Positions 9,019 through 17,953 of a stretch of DNA of 43,651 nt are shown in pieces. The notes below the pieces were generated by a model. It searched no databases and was not told where the DNA came from. It worked only from the letters and a program-made list of their open reading frames with translations. Location: positions 1-43,651 of the forward strand of contig NZ_ATHO01000104.1 of NCBI RefSeq assembly GCF_000445065.1, in the 5' to 3' direction. Origin of the DNA: Sphingobium quisquiliarum P25. Its GTDB lineage: Bacteria; Pseudomonadota; Alphaproteobacteria; Sphingomonadales; Sphingomonadaceae. Every line of letters starts with the position of its first letter. Within the stretch, counting starts at the first letter, position 1. Made by a program: the position numbers and the translations under genes.

Positions 9019-9861
9019 TCAGAAGGTGTAGCCGATCCCGACCGCGCCCGCCCACTGGTTGCGCGAGCCCGCGATGCTGACCACCGGCGAGTCGCCATAA
9101 TCGCCCAGCATCCGCGCATAGCCGCCCAGCGCGAAAAGCGCCCAGCCCTTGCGCAGATCGCCCGACAGCGACACGCCGCCCGTCAGGTTGACGCCCACCC
9201 GCTTGAACCCGGCGCTGTTGCCCGCATCGGAATAAGCGGGAAGACCCGAAGCAAGCGCATCCGCCGCGTCGATGTCGTAATAATAGCGGCCGTAGCGCTT
9301 GCCGACATAGTCGGCTGACACGCCCAAACCGACGAAGCTGCGGGTCGAAAGCGGCGTGAAATATTCGATCGCCGGGGTCACGACATAGCTCTTATGCGCG
9401 CCCGCCACATCCTTCGTCACGGCGACGCGCACCGACAGATTGTCATAGGCGCTGGTGAAGACGCCAGTCTTGCCGATCCCCGCGAAGCCGCCCACCTCGA
9501 TCGCGACGTCGCGTTTGCCAAGGGCGCGCACGGCGTCGTCCTTGATATTCTTGAGGCCCGACCGGTCGAATCGGGCGGTCACCACCGGCCCAAGCTGAAA
9601 GTCGAGGCCGTTGGGGTCCGTATTCGGGATCGCATCGAAATAGAGGCCGGGGCCGCGCGTCCAGAAGGCGAAGTCGCTGACCTTGCCGCGCAACTGGGGA
9701 ATCGGGATGACGCGATAATCGTCCGATCCTTCATAGCTGGGGATCACTGCCGCGCCGATGCCGACCGTAAGCGAGTTGCTGTCCTCCTGCGCGAGCGCCG
9801 GTACGGTCATGGCGGCGGCCGCCAGGCACGACGCGGCGGCAAGAAAATGACGATGGTTCAT
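9019..9861 (-). CDS. MipA/OmpV family outer-membrane protein
   Basis: A 280-residue outer-membrane beta-barrel protein. A signal peptide ends at about residue 25 (VPALAQE). It is followed by the family opening TVGIGAAVIPSYEGSDDYRVIPIPQLRG and a series of alternating beta-strands, closing with GAVGIGYTF with a terminal Phe. MipA was described as a scaffold between murein hydrolase and synthase in E. coli; most members have no known role. The ATG at 9861 has AGGGGA four bases upstream, so I reject a longer reading to 9930. It stands alone between the thioredoxin gene and the DUF2141 gene. Confidence 0.92.
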   Translation of the reverse strand: MNHRHFLAAASCLAAAAMTVPALAQEDSNSLTVGIGAAVIPSYEGSDDYRVIPIPQLRGKVSDFAFWTRGPGLYFDAIPNTDPNGLDFQLGPVVTARFDRSGLKNIKDDAVRALGKRDVAIEVGGFAGIGKTGVFTSAYDNLSVRVAVTKDVAGAHKSYVVTPAIEYFTPLSTRSFVGLGVSADYVGKRYGRYYYDIDAADALASGLPAYSDAGNSAGFKRVGVNLTGGVSLSGDLRKGWALFALGGYARMLGDYGDSPVVSIAGSRNQWAGAVGIGYTF

Positions 9862-9933
9862 GAAGTCCCCTGTTTCCCTGATAAGCTGAACGCTAAAATG
9901 TTTCGATGCCAACACAGTTCCGGTTAACATGGG

Positions 9934-10365
9934 TCAGAGGAAATATTTGACCTTCACCTCCTGCCGCACCGCGCTGCCGGATACCGGGAACAAGGCCGAC
10001 CGGAAGCTGGGCGCGCCAAAGCGGATAGGCGGATTACGGGAAAATCCCACGCCTTCGCGCGGAATGCCCGCGAACGTGTCGAGCTTTCCATTGCCATTTT
10101 CGTCGTGAATGACCGCAAGGCCATATTCGCCCGGCGGAAGCGAGCCGAGGAAGGTCGCCTGCTCCGTCGCCGGGACCGTCATGTGCCGCCGCTCCGGATC
10201 GTCGCTGCAATCGGGGAAATAGCGCGCCTGACGCGTGATGCAGACGAGGACCTGCCCCTTGGCCGAACGCAGGCCTTGCAGGCTGAGGCTGAGCGGCTGG
10301 GGCTGATCCGCTGGCGCTGCGGCGGCAAGCAACAGGCCCGTGACGACGGCAAGCCGAACCTTCAA
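9934..10365 (-). CDS. DUF2141 exported protein
   Basis: A 143-residue protein with a short signal peptide (LKVRLAVVTGLLLAAAAPAD) and the DUF2141 pattern: an immunoglobulin-like beta domain with GQVLVCI, then LPPGEYGLAVIHDENGNGKLDT, where the D-x-N-x-N-G-x-L-D segment looks calcium-binding, then GIPREGVGFS. The start is TTG at 10365, overlapping the hydroxylase stop by four bases (TTGA), with a strong GGGGGAG site five bases upstream. The function is unknown; pairing with a fatty-acid-hydroxylase-family gene suggests an envelope or lipid context, which is inference. A longer reading to 10497 would run deep into the upstream gene. Confidence 0.87.
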   Translation of the reverse strand: MKVRLAVVTGLLLAAAAPADQPQPLSLSLQGLRSAKGQVLVCITRQARYFPDCSDDPERRHMTVPATEQATFLGSLPPGEYGLAVIHDENGNGKLDTFAGIPREGVGFSRNPPIRFGAPSFRSALFPVSGSAVRQEVKVKYFL

Positions 10366-11090
10366 ACCTTCTCCCCCTTGAAGCTGCCCAGCCCTTTGTC
10401 GGTGCCGCAAAGCCGGTCCCAGACACGGAAATACAGGCCGTAATTGCATGTGTAGAGATCGTGATGGCGCTGATGATGGCTGGCGGTGATCAGCCACTTT
10501 CCCGCCCAGCCATGCACCATGAAGCGCGGAAACATTTCCCAGCCCATATGATTGGACACGCCCATCACGGTCATGATCGTCAGCACCAGCCCCAGCGCCG
10601 CGACATGGATGGGGATGAGGAAGACCAGCAGCGGGATGACGATCGCGCCGGTGAACGCTTCCCAGGGATGGAAGCTCATCGCCGCCCAGGCCGTGGGCGG
10701 GCGGCTGGCATGGTGGACGGCGTGGGCGATACGGAACAGGCGCGGCTGGTGCATCCAGCGATGAGTCCAGTAGAACCAGCTATCGTGCGCGGCAAGATAG
10801 AGCAGCACCGAAAGCGGCAGATACCAGAGCGGGAAGGCATGGACATCGCTATAGATGCGGGTCCATCCATGCGCCTGCCAGCCCCAAGCGACCACGCCAG
10901 CGGGCACGCCGTAGATCAGCGCCGCCACCATCGACCAGCCGATTTCCCGGCCGATCTGACGCCGCAGGCCACTGTAGAGGCCCGGCTTGCGGACGCGGGT
11001 CGCCAGCGCGAAACCGCCGCTGGAAAGAAGGTAGCGAACAGCGACGATAGCGCTCATCAACAGAGCGGACGGGATCAGAGCCGCGGCCAT
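10362..11090 (-). CDS. Sterol desaturase / fatty acid hydroxylase family membrane enzyme
   Basis: A 242-residue polytopic membrane protein with the three histidine clusters of the di-iron hydroxylase superfamily: HDSWFYWTHRWMH, HAVHHAS and HHQRHHDLYTCNYG. At least four hydrophobic segments are visible. Members hydroxylate fatty acyl, sterol or carotenoid substrates using O2 at a di-iron centre. The substrate is not determined: carotenoid hydroxylation is possible because sphingomonads make nostoxanthin, but the size and motifs fit lipid hydroxylases equally well. The ATG at 11090 lies 51 bases after pheA, and the 3' end is coupled to the DUF2141 gene. Confidence 0.88.
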   Translation of the reverse strand: MAAALIPSALLMSAIVAVRYLLSSGGFALATRVRKPGLYSGLRRQIGREIGWSMVAALIYGVPAGVVAWGWQAHGWTRIYSDVHAFPLWYLPLSVLLYLAAHDSWFYWTHRWMHQPRLFRIAHAVHHASRPPTAWAAMSFHPWEAFTGAIVIPLLVFLIPIHVAALGLVLTIMTVMGVSNHMGWEMFPRFMVHGWAGKWLITASHHQRHHDLYTCNYGLYFRVWDRLCGTDKGLGSFKGEKV

Positions 11091-11141
11091 GCCCCCCTAT
11101 AGCCACGCTTTCCCGATTGCGGAAGGCGGATGCGCGCGAGC

Positions 11142-12032
11142 CTAGGTGCGCGGGCGCGCCTGACGGTAGCTGCCCAGGATGCGGACCCATTTGCTGTGGA
11201 ATTCCAGTTCAGCGAGCGCGCGGTCGACCGCCGGGTCGCCCGGCATCCCCTCGATATCGCAGAAGAACTCGGTCGCCGCGAAGCTTGCGCCCCGCTGATA
11301 GCTTTCCAGCTTGGTCATGTTGACGCCGTTGGTCGCGAAGCCGCCCATCGCCTTGTAGAGCGCGGCAGGGACGTTCTTCACCTCGAACAGGAATGTCGTC
11401 ATGACCGGGCCGATGCCGGGCTGGGGCATGGCCGGTTCGCGCGCCAGCACCAGGAAGCGGGTCATATTGTCGTCGCTATCCTCGATATTCTCCGCGACGA
11501 GGCGAAGGCCGTATAGTTCAGCCGCCAGATAGGGGGCGATGGCGCCCTCCCCCGGCTTGCGCGCTTCGGCCACCAGCGCGGCCGCGCCCGCCGTATCGGC
11601 ATAGGCGACCGGCTGGATACCCCGTTCGCGCAGATAGTGGCGGCACTGGCCCAGCGCCTGCGGATGGCTGATCGCGCTCTTTACCGGCGTGTCGTCCACC
11701 GCCATCAGGCAGTGGCGGATGCGCAGGAAATATTCGTCGATGATGTGCAATCCCGATTCGGGCAGCAGGAAATGCATGTCGGCAACGCGGCCGTGCAGGC
11801 TGTTTTCGATGGGGATAACCGCCCGGGCCGCCTGTCCGGACCGCACCGCATCGATCGCATCCTCAAACGCAAAGCAGGGCAGCGGCACGCAATCGGGCGC
11901 ATAGCCCAAGGCGGCAAGATGAGAGTTCGCGCCCGGCGCGCCCTGATAGGCGACGGCACGGGCGGGATCGAGCGCGGCCTTCGCGGCCATTTCCGCGACG
12001 ATGACGCGGGCGGGGGCGGGATAGTTTTCCAT
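11142..12032 (-). CDS. pheA: Prephenate dehydratase
   Basis: Converts prephenate to phenylpyruvate in phenylalanine synthesis. 296 residues: a catalytic periplasmic-binding-like domain (AYQGAPGANSH, VIPIENSLHGRV, ISHPQALGQC, SDDNMTRFLVL with the catalytic Thr-Arg-Phe) followed by an ACT regulatory domain from about residue 200 (KNVPAALYKAMGGFATNGVNMTKLES) that would bind Phe. There is no chorismate mutase domain, so this is the monofunctional form. The start chosen is ATG at 12032 (MENYPAPA), matching the family; the frame stays open to 12098. Divergent from the cytochrome c gene with 186 bases between. Confidence 0.96.
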   Translation of the reverse strand: MENYPAPARVIVAEMAAKAALDPARAVAYQGAPGANSHLAALGYAPDCVPLPCFAFEDAIDAVRSGQAARAVIPIENSLHGRVADMHFLLPESGLHIIDEYFLRIRHCLMAVDDTPVKSAISHPQALGQCRHYLRERGIQPVAYADTAGAAALVAEARKPGEGAIAPYLAAELYGLRLVAENIEDSDDNMTRFLVLAREPAMPQPGIGPVMTTFLFEVKNVPAALYKAMGGFATNGVNMTKLESYQRGASFAATEFFCDIEGMPGDPAVDRALAELEFHSKWVRILGSYRQARPRT

Positions 12033-12218
12033 GGACGCGAGCGCGCTTAGGCACTCCTGCGCGCGCGCGCAAGCGTGGGAGAGGCGCTGCAAGGCCAAAA
12101 GCGGGCGCCCGCCGCTTCAACCCGGCTTGCGCGTTCGCACTTGCGCCATTATGGCAGCGCGCTAAAGGGGGCGCGGAATCCAAGCCGCCAGAACAGAAAG
12201 TCAAGGGAATCCGAGCGA

Positions 12219-12881
12219 ATGGGCGATCGTTTCAACACCGTTGCAGGCTGGGCGTTGTTCGCGGGGATCATTGCGCTGGGTGGCGGCATCGTGAGCTCGA
12301 AATTCTATCATGCCGAACGGCCCGAAAAAATGGGCTACGCCATCGAAGGCGTGGAAGCAGAGGGTGAAGGCGGCGCTGCGGGGCCCGGCCTCAACACGCT
12401 GCTCGCCAGCGCCGATATTGCGGCGGGCGAGAAGGTCTTCGCGAAATGCGCGGCTTGCCATACCATCAATCAGGGTGGCGCGAACGGCATCGGCCCCAAT
12501 CTGTACGCCACGGTCGGCGAGGAAATCGGCAAGGGCAAGGCGGGCTTCGCCTTCTCAGACGCGCTCAAGAGCAAGGGCGGCACCTGGACCTTCGAAAATC
12601 TGGACCATTGGCTGGAAAGCCCGCGTGAATTCGCGCCCGGCACCAAGATGACCTTTGCGGGCCTTGGCAATCCGGCGGATCGCGCGAACCTGATCGCATG
12701 GATGAACACGCAGGGGTCGAACCTGCCCCTGCCCGCCGCCGACGCCGCTCCGGCCGACGCGAGCGCCACGCCGGGCGAAGCCGCCGCGAATGCCACCAAT
12801 GCGGCGGCAAGCGTGGAGGGCCAGGCGCCCGCCAATGCAGCCCCTGCTGGCGGCCCGGCCGCACCGGCGACCGGAAAGTAA
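12219..12881 (+). CDS. Membrane-anchored c-type cytochrome
   Basis: 220 residues. One uncleaved N-terminal membrane segment (about 8-27) is followed by a class I cytochrome c domain with the heme motif CAACH at 77-81, NGIGPNLY and a Met ligand in GTKMTFAG (Met 144). This matches the CycM/cytochrome c552 group that carries electrons from the bc1 complex to terminal oxidases. The C-terminus from about 168 is a flexible Ala/Pro tail (AADAAPADASATPGE...) of a kind not needed for heme binding. The ATG at 12219 follows AAGGGA at a long spacing. A terminator lies 30 bases downstream. Confidence 0.94.
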   Translation: MGDRFNTVAGWALFAGIIALGGGIVSSKFYHAERPEKMGYAIEGVEAEGEGGAAGPGLNTLLASADIAAGEKVFAKCAACHTINQGGANGIGPNLYATVGEEIGKGKAGFAFSDALKSKGGTWTFENLDHWLESPREFAPGTKMTFAGLGNPADRANLIAWMNTQGSNLPLPAADAAPADASATPGEAAANATNAAASVEGQAPANAAPAGGPAAPATGK

Positions 12882-12912
12882 TCGGGCGGTAGTTTTCCGG
12901 GGTTGAGTTTTG

Positions 12913-12949
12913 TCAGGCGCGGCACCTGTTGCCGCGCCTGATGCTTTTT
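12913..12949 (+). terminator. Rho-independent terminator of the cytochrome c gene
   Basis: A perfect 12-bp stem (TCAGGCGCGGCA / TGCCGCGCCTGA) with a CCTGT loop is followed by TGCTTTTT. It begins 31 bases after the cytochrome stop codon. Confidence 0.92.
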
Positions 12950-13167
12950 GTTGATCCTTGGGGCATTTCCCTCCACCAGCTGCTTCGTTCGCTCTCAACT
13001 TGTGGATCAAGGGCCAATGGAAGCGACATGCTGTTGCGGAGGCAGGAGACAGTTCCTCCGTCAGAGTTACCTCTCACGCGCCATTTCTCATTAGCAGGGG
13101 CAGAGCGAAACCTAAGCGGGTTTTTCTTCCTCGATAAACTGAGCCGCGAGCCAAACGCGCGCGCCCA
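12950..13167. other. Non-coding stretch between convergent cytochrome c and CNNM genes
   Basis: 218 bases with no supportable gene on either strand. It contains a 7-bp inverted pair TTGATCC (12952-12958) / GGATCAA (13004-13010) and scattered short T-runs, but I see no convincing terminator for the minus-strand CNNM gene and no recognisable RNA. Confidence 0.4.
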
Positions 13168-14484
13168 TCAACGCTCCGCCACGAGCAGCTTGTCGATCTT
13201 GCGCCCGTCCATGTCCACAATCTCGAACCGCCAGCCCTGATCGTCCACGAAGTCGCCGACTTCGGGCAGGCGCTTGAGCAGCCAAAGCGCATGTCCCGCA
13301 ACAGTGGCGTAATCGCGGTCATCGGGCAGTTCGAGCCCGATACGCTCCGCCAGCAGGTCTACCGGCATCTGCCCGGAAACCAGCAGGCTGCCGTCTTCGC
13401 GTTCGACAACGTCCGGTTCCTCATGCAGGTCGCGGTCGGACACGAAATGACCGGCAATGGCCGACAGCAGGTCGGCCGGGGTCGCGATCCCTTCGAAATG
13501 GCCATATTCGTCATGCACCATGACCATCGGCACATCGGCGCGGCGCAGCACTTCCAGCGCGTCCATGGCGTCGACCTGATCGGGCACCACTTCCACCCGG
13601 CGCATCAGCGCTTCCAGGTTCAGCACTTCGCCCCGGAACAGCGCCGTCATGATGTCGCGCGCCTGCACGACGCCGATGATATCCTCGACCGTGCCCCGCC
13701 CTACCGGCAGCCTCGTATGCGGCGTTTGCAGCAGGCGGGCGCGGATCGTGTCCTCATCGGCCTGAACGTCGATCCAGTCCACATCCATGCGCGGCGTCAT
13801 GATCTCCCGCACCGGGCGGTCAGCCAGCCGGACCACGCCAGAGATGATCGCTCGCTCGCTTTCCTCGATCACGCCAGACCGGCTGGCTTCGGCAACGATC
13901 AGGTGCAACTCCTCGGCCGTCACCTGCTGATCCGATTCGCGGTTCAGCCGCAACAGGCGGAAGATCAGCGCGCTCGATCCGTCCAGCACCCAGACGATGG
14001 GCGCGGTGATCTTCGCCAGCCACAGCATCGGCGTGGCGACGAGCACGGCGATGGACTCGGGCGCGCGCAGGGCGAACTGCTTGGGCACCAATTCGCCGAT
14101 GATCAGCGACGCGTAGGTGGTGAGGCCGATCACCAGCGCGAAACCCAGATTTTCCGCCATGTTGGGGCTGAGGCCCAAGCCTTGCAGCCGTTCCCCGACA
14201 GGCCCGCCAAGACTCGCCCCGGAATAAGCGCCCGCGACGATGCCGATCAGCGTGATGCCGATCTGCACCGTGGACAGGAATTTGCCGGGATCACTGCCAA
14301 GCTCCAGAGCGGTACGCGCGCCGCGGCGACCGGCCTTCTCCATCGCCTGCAAGCGCGGCCGCCGCGCGGATACGATCGCCAGTTCGGACATGGCGAAGAC
14401 GCCGTTCAACGCCACCAGCGCAAGGATGATGACAAGGTCGGCCCAGGGAAAGGGCGTGGGAGCATGTGGGGGGATCATGGCCAT
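13168..14484 (-). CDS. CNNM/CorC (hemolysin-family) membrane transporter with CBS domains
   Basis: 438 residues in the order: N-terminal extracytoplasmic piece, DUF21/CNNM membrane domain (about 15-195; SELAIVSARRPRLQ, GITLIGIVAGAYSG, IIGELVPK), a paired CBS domain (about 215-335; VREIMTPRMDVDWID, DIIGVVQARDI, MVHDEYGHFEGIAT) and a C-terminal CorC_HlyC domain (about 350-430). Family members export Mg2+/Co2+ or regulate Mg2+ transport; the historical hemolysin label is not supported by function. The ATG at 14484 is used, with a second in-frame ATG six bases later. A single-gene unit divergent from the OmpA-type gene. Confidence 0.92.
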   Translation of the reverse strand: MAMIPPHAPTPFPWADLVIILALVALNGVFAMSELAIVSARRPRLQAMEKAGRRGARTALELGSDPGKFLSTVQIGITLIGIVAGAYSGASLGGPVGERLQGLGLSPNMAENLGFALVIGLTTYASLIIGELVPKQFALRAPESIAVLVATPMLWLAKITAPIVWVLDGSSALIFRLLRLNRESDQQVTAEELHLIVAEASRSGVIEESERAIISGVVRLADRPVREIMTPRMDVDWIDVQADEDTIRARLLQTPHTRLPVGRGTVEDIIGVVQARDIMTALFRGEVLNLEALMRRVEVVPDQVDAMDALEVLRRADVPMVMVHDEYGHFEGIATPADLLSAIAGHFVSDRDLHEEPDVVEREDGSLLVSGQMPVDLLAERIGLELPDDRDYATVAGHALWLLKRLPEVGDFVDDQGWRFEIVDMDGRKIDKLLVAER

Positions 14485-14635
14485 GGCGGTCAGCTACGCC
14501 CTATAACCCTGTTTCTTGCAGTTTCACAACCACCCCCTCATCCGCCGTTCAGTTCGGTCGTGGAACAATCAGCCTTCTGGACGATTGGGAACCCAGCCGC
14601 GTCTTTCGGCGCAAGTCTATAAGGGAATGGAAAGA

Positions 14636-15316
14636 ATGAGGATTTCTCATCGCATCATGGGGGCAGCGGGGCTGGTGGCAATGTTGGGGACCGCTGCCTG
14701 CACCACCGACCCGAATACGGGCCAGCGCCAGATATCGAAAGCGGCGATCGGCGGCATAGGCGGCGCGCTGGGCGGATATCTGCTGGGCGACCTGGTCGGC
14801 GGGCGTCGCGACCGGACGGAAAAAATCCTGGGCGCGGGCATCGGCGCGGTCGCTGGCGCGGGCATCGGCGCTTATATGGACGCACAGGAACGCAAATTGC
14901 GCGAGGAAACGGCGGGCAGTGGCGTAGACGTGATCCGCGACGGCGACAATCTGGTCCTGCGCATGCCTTCGGGCATCACCTTCAGCTATGACAGCGCCGC
15001 CGTGCAGCCGCAGTTCCAGCCGACGCTGAACGATGTGGCGTCGGTGCTGGCGCAATATCCCAAAACCTATATCGACGTGTACGGCCACACCGACAGCGAT
15101 GGCACGGACGCCTATAACCAGGCCCTTTCGGAACGGCGCGCCCAGTCGGTGGCGGATTATCTGACTACCCATGGCGTCCAGTCAGCGCGCATCGCGACGC
15201 GCGGCTTTGGCGAAACCCAGCCGATCGCGTCGAACGCCACCGAAGAGGGCAAGGCGAGCAACCGCCGCGTGGAAATCAAGATCGCGCCGGTTACGGAAAG
15301 CGACGTCAGGTCGTAA
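14636..15316 (+). CDS. OmpA-family lipoprotein with glycine-zipper segment
   Basis: 226 residues. A lipoprotein signal peptide has its lipobox at GTAAC (Cys near residue 22). A glycine zipper follows (about 38-80: IGGIGGALGGYLLGDLVGG and GAGIGAVAGAGIGAY), then an OmpA C-terminal peptidoglycan-binding domain (about 105-220) with YGHTDSDGTDAYNQALSERRA and NRRVEIKI, including the conserved Asp and Arg that grip diaminopimelate. The layout is like YiaD/Pal-type proteins, tethering outer membrane to cell wall. I chose the ATG at 14636 because AAGGGA lies nine bases upstream; the ATG at 14627 sits directly on that site. Confidence 0.91.
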   Translation: MRISHRIMGAAGLVAMLGTAACTTDPNTGQRQISKAAIGGIGGALGGYLLGDLVGGRRDRTEKILGAGIGAVAGAGIGAYMDAQERKLREETAGSGVDVIRDGDNLVLRMPSGITFSYDSAAVQPQFQPTLNDVASVLAQYPKTYIDVYGHTDSDGTDAYNQALSERRAQSVADYLTTHGVQSARIATRGFGETQPIASNATEEGKASNRRVEIKIAPVTESDVRS

Positions 15317-15322
15317 GGGATT

Positions 15323-15350
15323 GGCGGGACCGGGGCTCGCCGGTTCCGCC
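15323..15350 (+). terminator. Stem-loop after the OmpA-type gene, weak terminator
   Basis: An 11-bp stem (GGCGGGACCGG / CCGGTTCCGCC, one wobble) with loop GGCTCG starts seven bases after the OmpA stop. No T-run follows, so it may only protect the 3' end or act together with Rho. Confidence 0.5.
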
Positions 15351-15354
15351 CCCT

Positions 15355-15426
15355 GTCCGGCTGAGCGGAGGCGAGGACACCTCACTGCGTCCGGTGGAGC
15401 CCTTCGACCTCGCTCAGGGGGAACGG
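15355..15426. repeat. Dispersed palindromic repeat, copy 1
   Basis: The left arm CCGGCTGAGCGGAGGCGAGG and right arm CCTTCGACCTCGCTCAGGGG, ending GAACGG then AGG, enclose a core ACACCTCACTGCGTCCGGTGG. The same arms and core occur at 35227-35324 and 36404-36477. It lies between convergent genes and ends five bases before the marC-family stop codon. The left CCGTTC end is missing in this copy. Confidence 0.8.
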
Positions 15427-15431
15427 AGGTT

Positions 15432-16049
15432 TCAGAAGCTCGCGTTCAGGCCGTCGATCACGAACTGGGCGGCAAGGGCGGCGAGCAGCACGCCTAGCAG
15501 ACGGGTGATCACCGCCTCGATCTTAGTGCCCAGCAGCGCCATGAGCGGCCCGGCCGCGAGCAGCGACGCCAGCATCAGCGCCAATGTCGAAAGCACCGCG
15601 CCCATCACGATCAGCCGCTCGCCAAGCCCCTCGGCGCGGGACATGAGCAGCATCACCGTCGCGATGGAGCCGGGGCCGGCGATCATCGGCATCGCCATGG
15701 GGAAGACCGACACATCCTCCACCTCCGGCGTTTCGGCGATCTTGTGCGCCCGGTCCTCACGCCTTTGGGTACGCTTTTCGAACACCATGTCCATCGCGAT
15801 GATGAACAGCATGATGCCGCCAGCGATGCGGAAGCTGTCCAGCGCAATGCCCAGCAGCCCCAGCAACTGCTTGCCCCACAGCGCGAAGACCAGGAGGATG
15901 GCGGTCGCAATGGCGACGGCGCGGATCGCCATGGCGCGGCGCTGCGCAGCGGACGCGCCGGTGGTCAGGCTGGCGTAGATCGGCGCGCAACCGGGCGGAT
16001 CGATGACCACGAACAGGGTCACGAAGGCGGAGATGAACAGCTCCGTCAT
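15432..16049 (-). CDS. MarC-family integral membrane protein
   Basis: 205 residues with six hydrophobic segments and MarC/UPF0056 blocks: FVVIDPPGCAPIYASLT at the start, DSFRIAGGIMLFIIAMDM in the middle, and FPMAMPMIAGPGSIATVMLL, a half-repeat of the first block. MarC was once linked to antibiotic resistance, a claim since withdrawn; transport function is unknown. The ATG at 16049 overlaps the stop of the upstream NTF2-like gene by four bases (ATGA). It is the last gene of the yggT-yggU-folD run. Confidence 0.93.
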   Translation of the reverse strand: MTELFISAFVTLFVVIDPPGCAPIYASLTTGASAAQRRAMAIRAVAIATAILLVFALWGKQLLGLLGIALDSFRIAGGIMLFIIAMDMVFEKRTQRREDRAHKIAETPEVEDVSVFPMAMPMIAGPGSIATVMLLMSRAEGLGERLIVMGAVLSTLALMLASLLAAGPLMALLGTKIEAVITRLLGVLLAALAAQFVIDGLNASF

Positions 16050-16678
16050 TGGCCGGGTGCCGCCACGCGGTCGTCGATCACCATGTCATAGCCGCTGCCG
16101 TTCCACATGCGCACGGTGACCCGGCGGCTGCCGTCAGCGGCGGCGTCCGCACTCCAGGTCAGGCTGTCGTCGGCAGGCGGCGGTATACCCTGCGCACCTC
16201 GCTGCCGAGGCTTGCAGCTTGCCACCTTGCCCATCAGAAAATCCGATGTCATGCGCGGCGCGGCCAACCTGTCCTCATGAGCGGCGATCCATTTCCACTG
16301 GCCCTTCTTGTCCCGCCGCCACAATGTGGTGAAATAGCCCGTTGTTCCGTCCGGCTGGGTCCAGTTGCCCGTCGAAGCGGCAAGGGTGCCATCGCAGGAC
16401 ACATAGATGGTGGACGGCGTCCATGCGGCGGGCCGGGGCGGATCGGCGCGGCCCTTCAACCATTGTTTGGCGAGCACGCGCTGCGGCACGAACATTATGG
16501 CGTCTTCGGCCGCGGTTTCGCGGAAGGCAGTCCACTGGCCCTTTTCGCGCGCGAGCCGGTTGAAGGCGAGTTCAGCGGCGAACACCGAACTCGGATCGGG
16601 CTGGTAGCGCATGGGCGGCCGCGCGGCGGTGAGCGAAAGTAGCCCCACCGCCAGCAGAGCGGCGCGCCCTGCCCTCAC
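16046..16678 (-). CDS. Exported NTF2-like (DUF4440/SnoaL-type) protein of unknown function
   Basis: 210 residues from a GTG start at 16678 that overlaps the folD stop by four bases (GTGA), with GGAGGAG just upstream. A signal peptide ([19 protein letters not shown]) is followed by a domain with [48 protein letters not shown] and WKWIAAHED. This pattern of helix, cone-shaped beta-sheet and final WKW..AHED strand is characteristic of NTF2-like folds such as DUF4440. No catalytic residue can be named. The rest to the C-terminus is less conserved in look. A reading to 16909 inside folD is rejected. Confidence 0.75.
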   Translation of the reverse strand: MRAGRAALLAVGLLSLTAARPPMRYQPDPSSVFAAELAFNRLAREKGQWTAFRETAAEDAIMFVPQRVLAKQWLKGRADPPRPAAWTPSTIYVSCDGTLAASTGNWTQPDGTTGYFTTLWRRDKKGQWKWIAAHEDRLAAPRMTSDFLMGKVASCKPRQRGAQGIPPPADDSLTWSADAAADGSRRVTVRMWNGSGYDMVIDDRVAAPGQ

Positions 16679-17568
16679 AGCTCCTCCGGCTTGGCGAGCC
16701 CGGCGCGGGCATGGGCGGCGACAAGCGTGTTGCGGAGCAGGACAGCGATGGTCATCGGCCCGACGCCGCCCGGCACCGGCGTGATCGCCCGGACATGGGC
16801 CAGCGCTTCGGCAGTGGCGACATCGCCGACGATCCGAGCCTTGCCGTCTTCGGTATCGGTTACGCGATTGATGCCGACATCGATCACGGTCGCGCCCGGC
16901 TTGATCCATTCGCCCTTCACCATCTCCGCACGGCCGACGGCGGCGACCACGATATCGGCGCGGTGGACGACCGACGCCAGGTCGCGGGTGCGGCTGTGCG
17001 CGATGGTAACGGTGCAGTTTTCAGCGAGGAGCAACTGCGCCATCGGCTTGCCCACGATGTTGGACCGGCCGACGACCACCGCTTCCATGCCGGTCAGGTC
17101 GCCAAGCTCATCCTTCAGCAGCATGATGCAGCCCAGCGGCGTGCAGGGCACCAGCGCCTCCTGCCCCGTCGCCAGCCGCCCGGAATTGACGACATGGAAC
17201 CCGTCCACATCCTTGGCCGGATCGATCGCGGCGATCACCGACGCTTCGTCGATGTGATCGGGCAGAGGCAACTGCACCAGGATGCCGTCGACCCTTTCGT
17301 CGGCGTTCAGTTCCTCGACCAGGTCCAGCAACTCTTCCTCGCCGATGCTGGCGGGCAGCTTGAACTCCAGGCTTTCCATGCCCGCCTCGACCGTCATCTT
17401 GCCCTTGTTGCGGACATAGACGGCGCTGGCCGGGTCCTCGCCCACCAGCACCACGGCAAGCCCCGGCTTGCGTCCGGTCTGCTTGACGAAGCGCGCCACG
17501 CCTTCCGCGACACGGCCACGCAGCCCTGCGGCGAAAGCTTTGCCGTCGATGATCTTGCCGATGGTCAT
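16675..17568 (-). CDS. folD: Bifunctional methylene-THF dehydrogenase / methenyl-THF cyclohydrolase
   Basis: Interconverts methylene-, methenyl- and formyl-tetrahydrofolate, supplying one-carbon units to PurN (in this window) and to MetF and MetH. 297 residues. Family motifs: [14 protein letters not shown] with the catalytic Lys, [50 protein letters not shown] (NADP binding) and [18 protein letters not shown]. The ATG at 17568 gives [13 protein letters not shown]. It overlaps the exported NTF2-like gene by four bases. Confidence 0.97.
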   Translation of the reverse strand: MTIGKIIDGKAFAAGLRGRVAEGVARFVKQTGRKPGLAVVLVGEDPASAVYVRNKGKMTVEAGMESLEFKLPASIGEEELLDLVEELNADERVDGILVQLPLPDHIDEASVIAAIDPAKDVDGFHVVNSGRLATGQEALVPCTPLGCIMLLKDELGDLTGMEAVVVGRSNIVGKPMAQLLLAENCTVTIAHSRTRDLASVVHRADIVVAAVGRAEMVKGEWIKPGATVIDVGINRVTDTEDGKARIVGDVATAEALAHVRAITPVPGGVGPMTIAVLLRNTLVAAHARAGLAKPEEL

Positions 17569-17614
17569 ACTGCCTCAACCCGCTCCTTGATGATGGTGGA
17601 GAGCCGCGACGCCG

Positions 17615-17953
17615 TCATTGCCGCATTCCGCCATCCGTCAGATGATGCCATCTGACCTGGAAATGCTCTAGCGCCAACGCGTCGCCGCCTCCCTTAATTC
17701 GAAGCCGCTTTAGCCGGTTGGTGTCGCCTGATTCCAGAAAAATCGCGCTGCGGGGCCAATCCAGCCGCTTTGCCAGCAGGGCGATGAGCGCGGCATTGGC
17801 CTTGCCCTTTTCCGGGACAGCGCGGACGCGGGCGGACAGCCACTCCGCCCCCTTTTCATCTGTCCACCGGCCGCCCACCTCTTCCCGCGTCGCGCCGGGC
17901 GTCAGGCGGATGGCCAGGATCAGGTCGCCCCCGTCCCTGCTCCAGACACTCAC
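17615..17953 (-). CDS. yggU: DUF167 (YggU) family protein
   Basis: 112 residues with the family core LAIRLTPGATREEVGG, VRAVPEKGKANAALIALLAKRL and IFLESGDTNRLKRLRI. YggU-type proteins are small alpha/beta cytosolic proteins of unknown function, often next to yggT as here. The GTG start at 17953 overlaps the yggT stop by four bases (GTGA). A 46-base gap separates it from folD. Confidence 0.93.
   Translation of the reverse strand: MSVWSRDGGDLILAIRLTPGATREEVGGRWTDEKGAEWLSARVRAVPEKGKANAALIALLAKRLDWPRSAIFLESGDTNRLKRLRIKGGGDALALEHFQVRWHHLTDGGMRQ

Noticed and set aside
12950..13167. Small RNA gene between the cytochrome c and CNNM genes
   Set aside because: Only a 7-bp inverted pair and no promoter/terminator pair; not enough to support an RNA.
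14570..14600. EcfG (general stress response) promoter GGAAC-N-CGTT ahead of the OmpA-type gene
   Set aside because: GGAAC is present, but the -10-side reads GATTG, not CGTT, at the needed distance.
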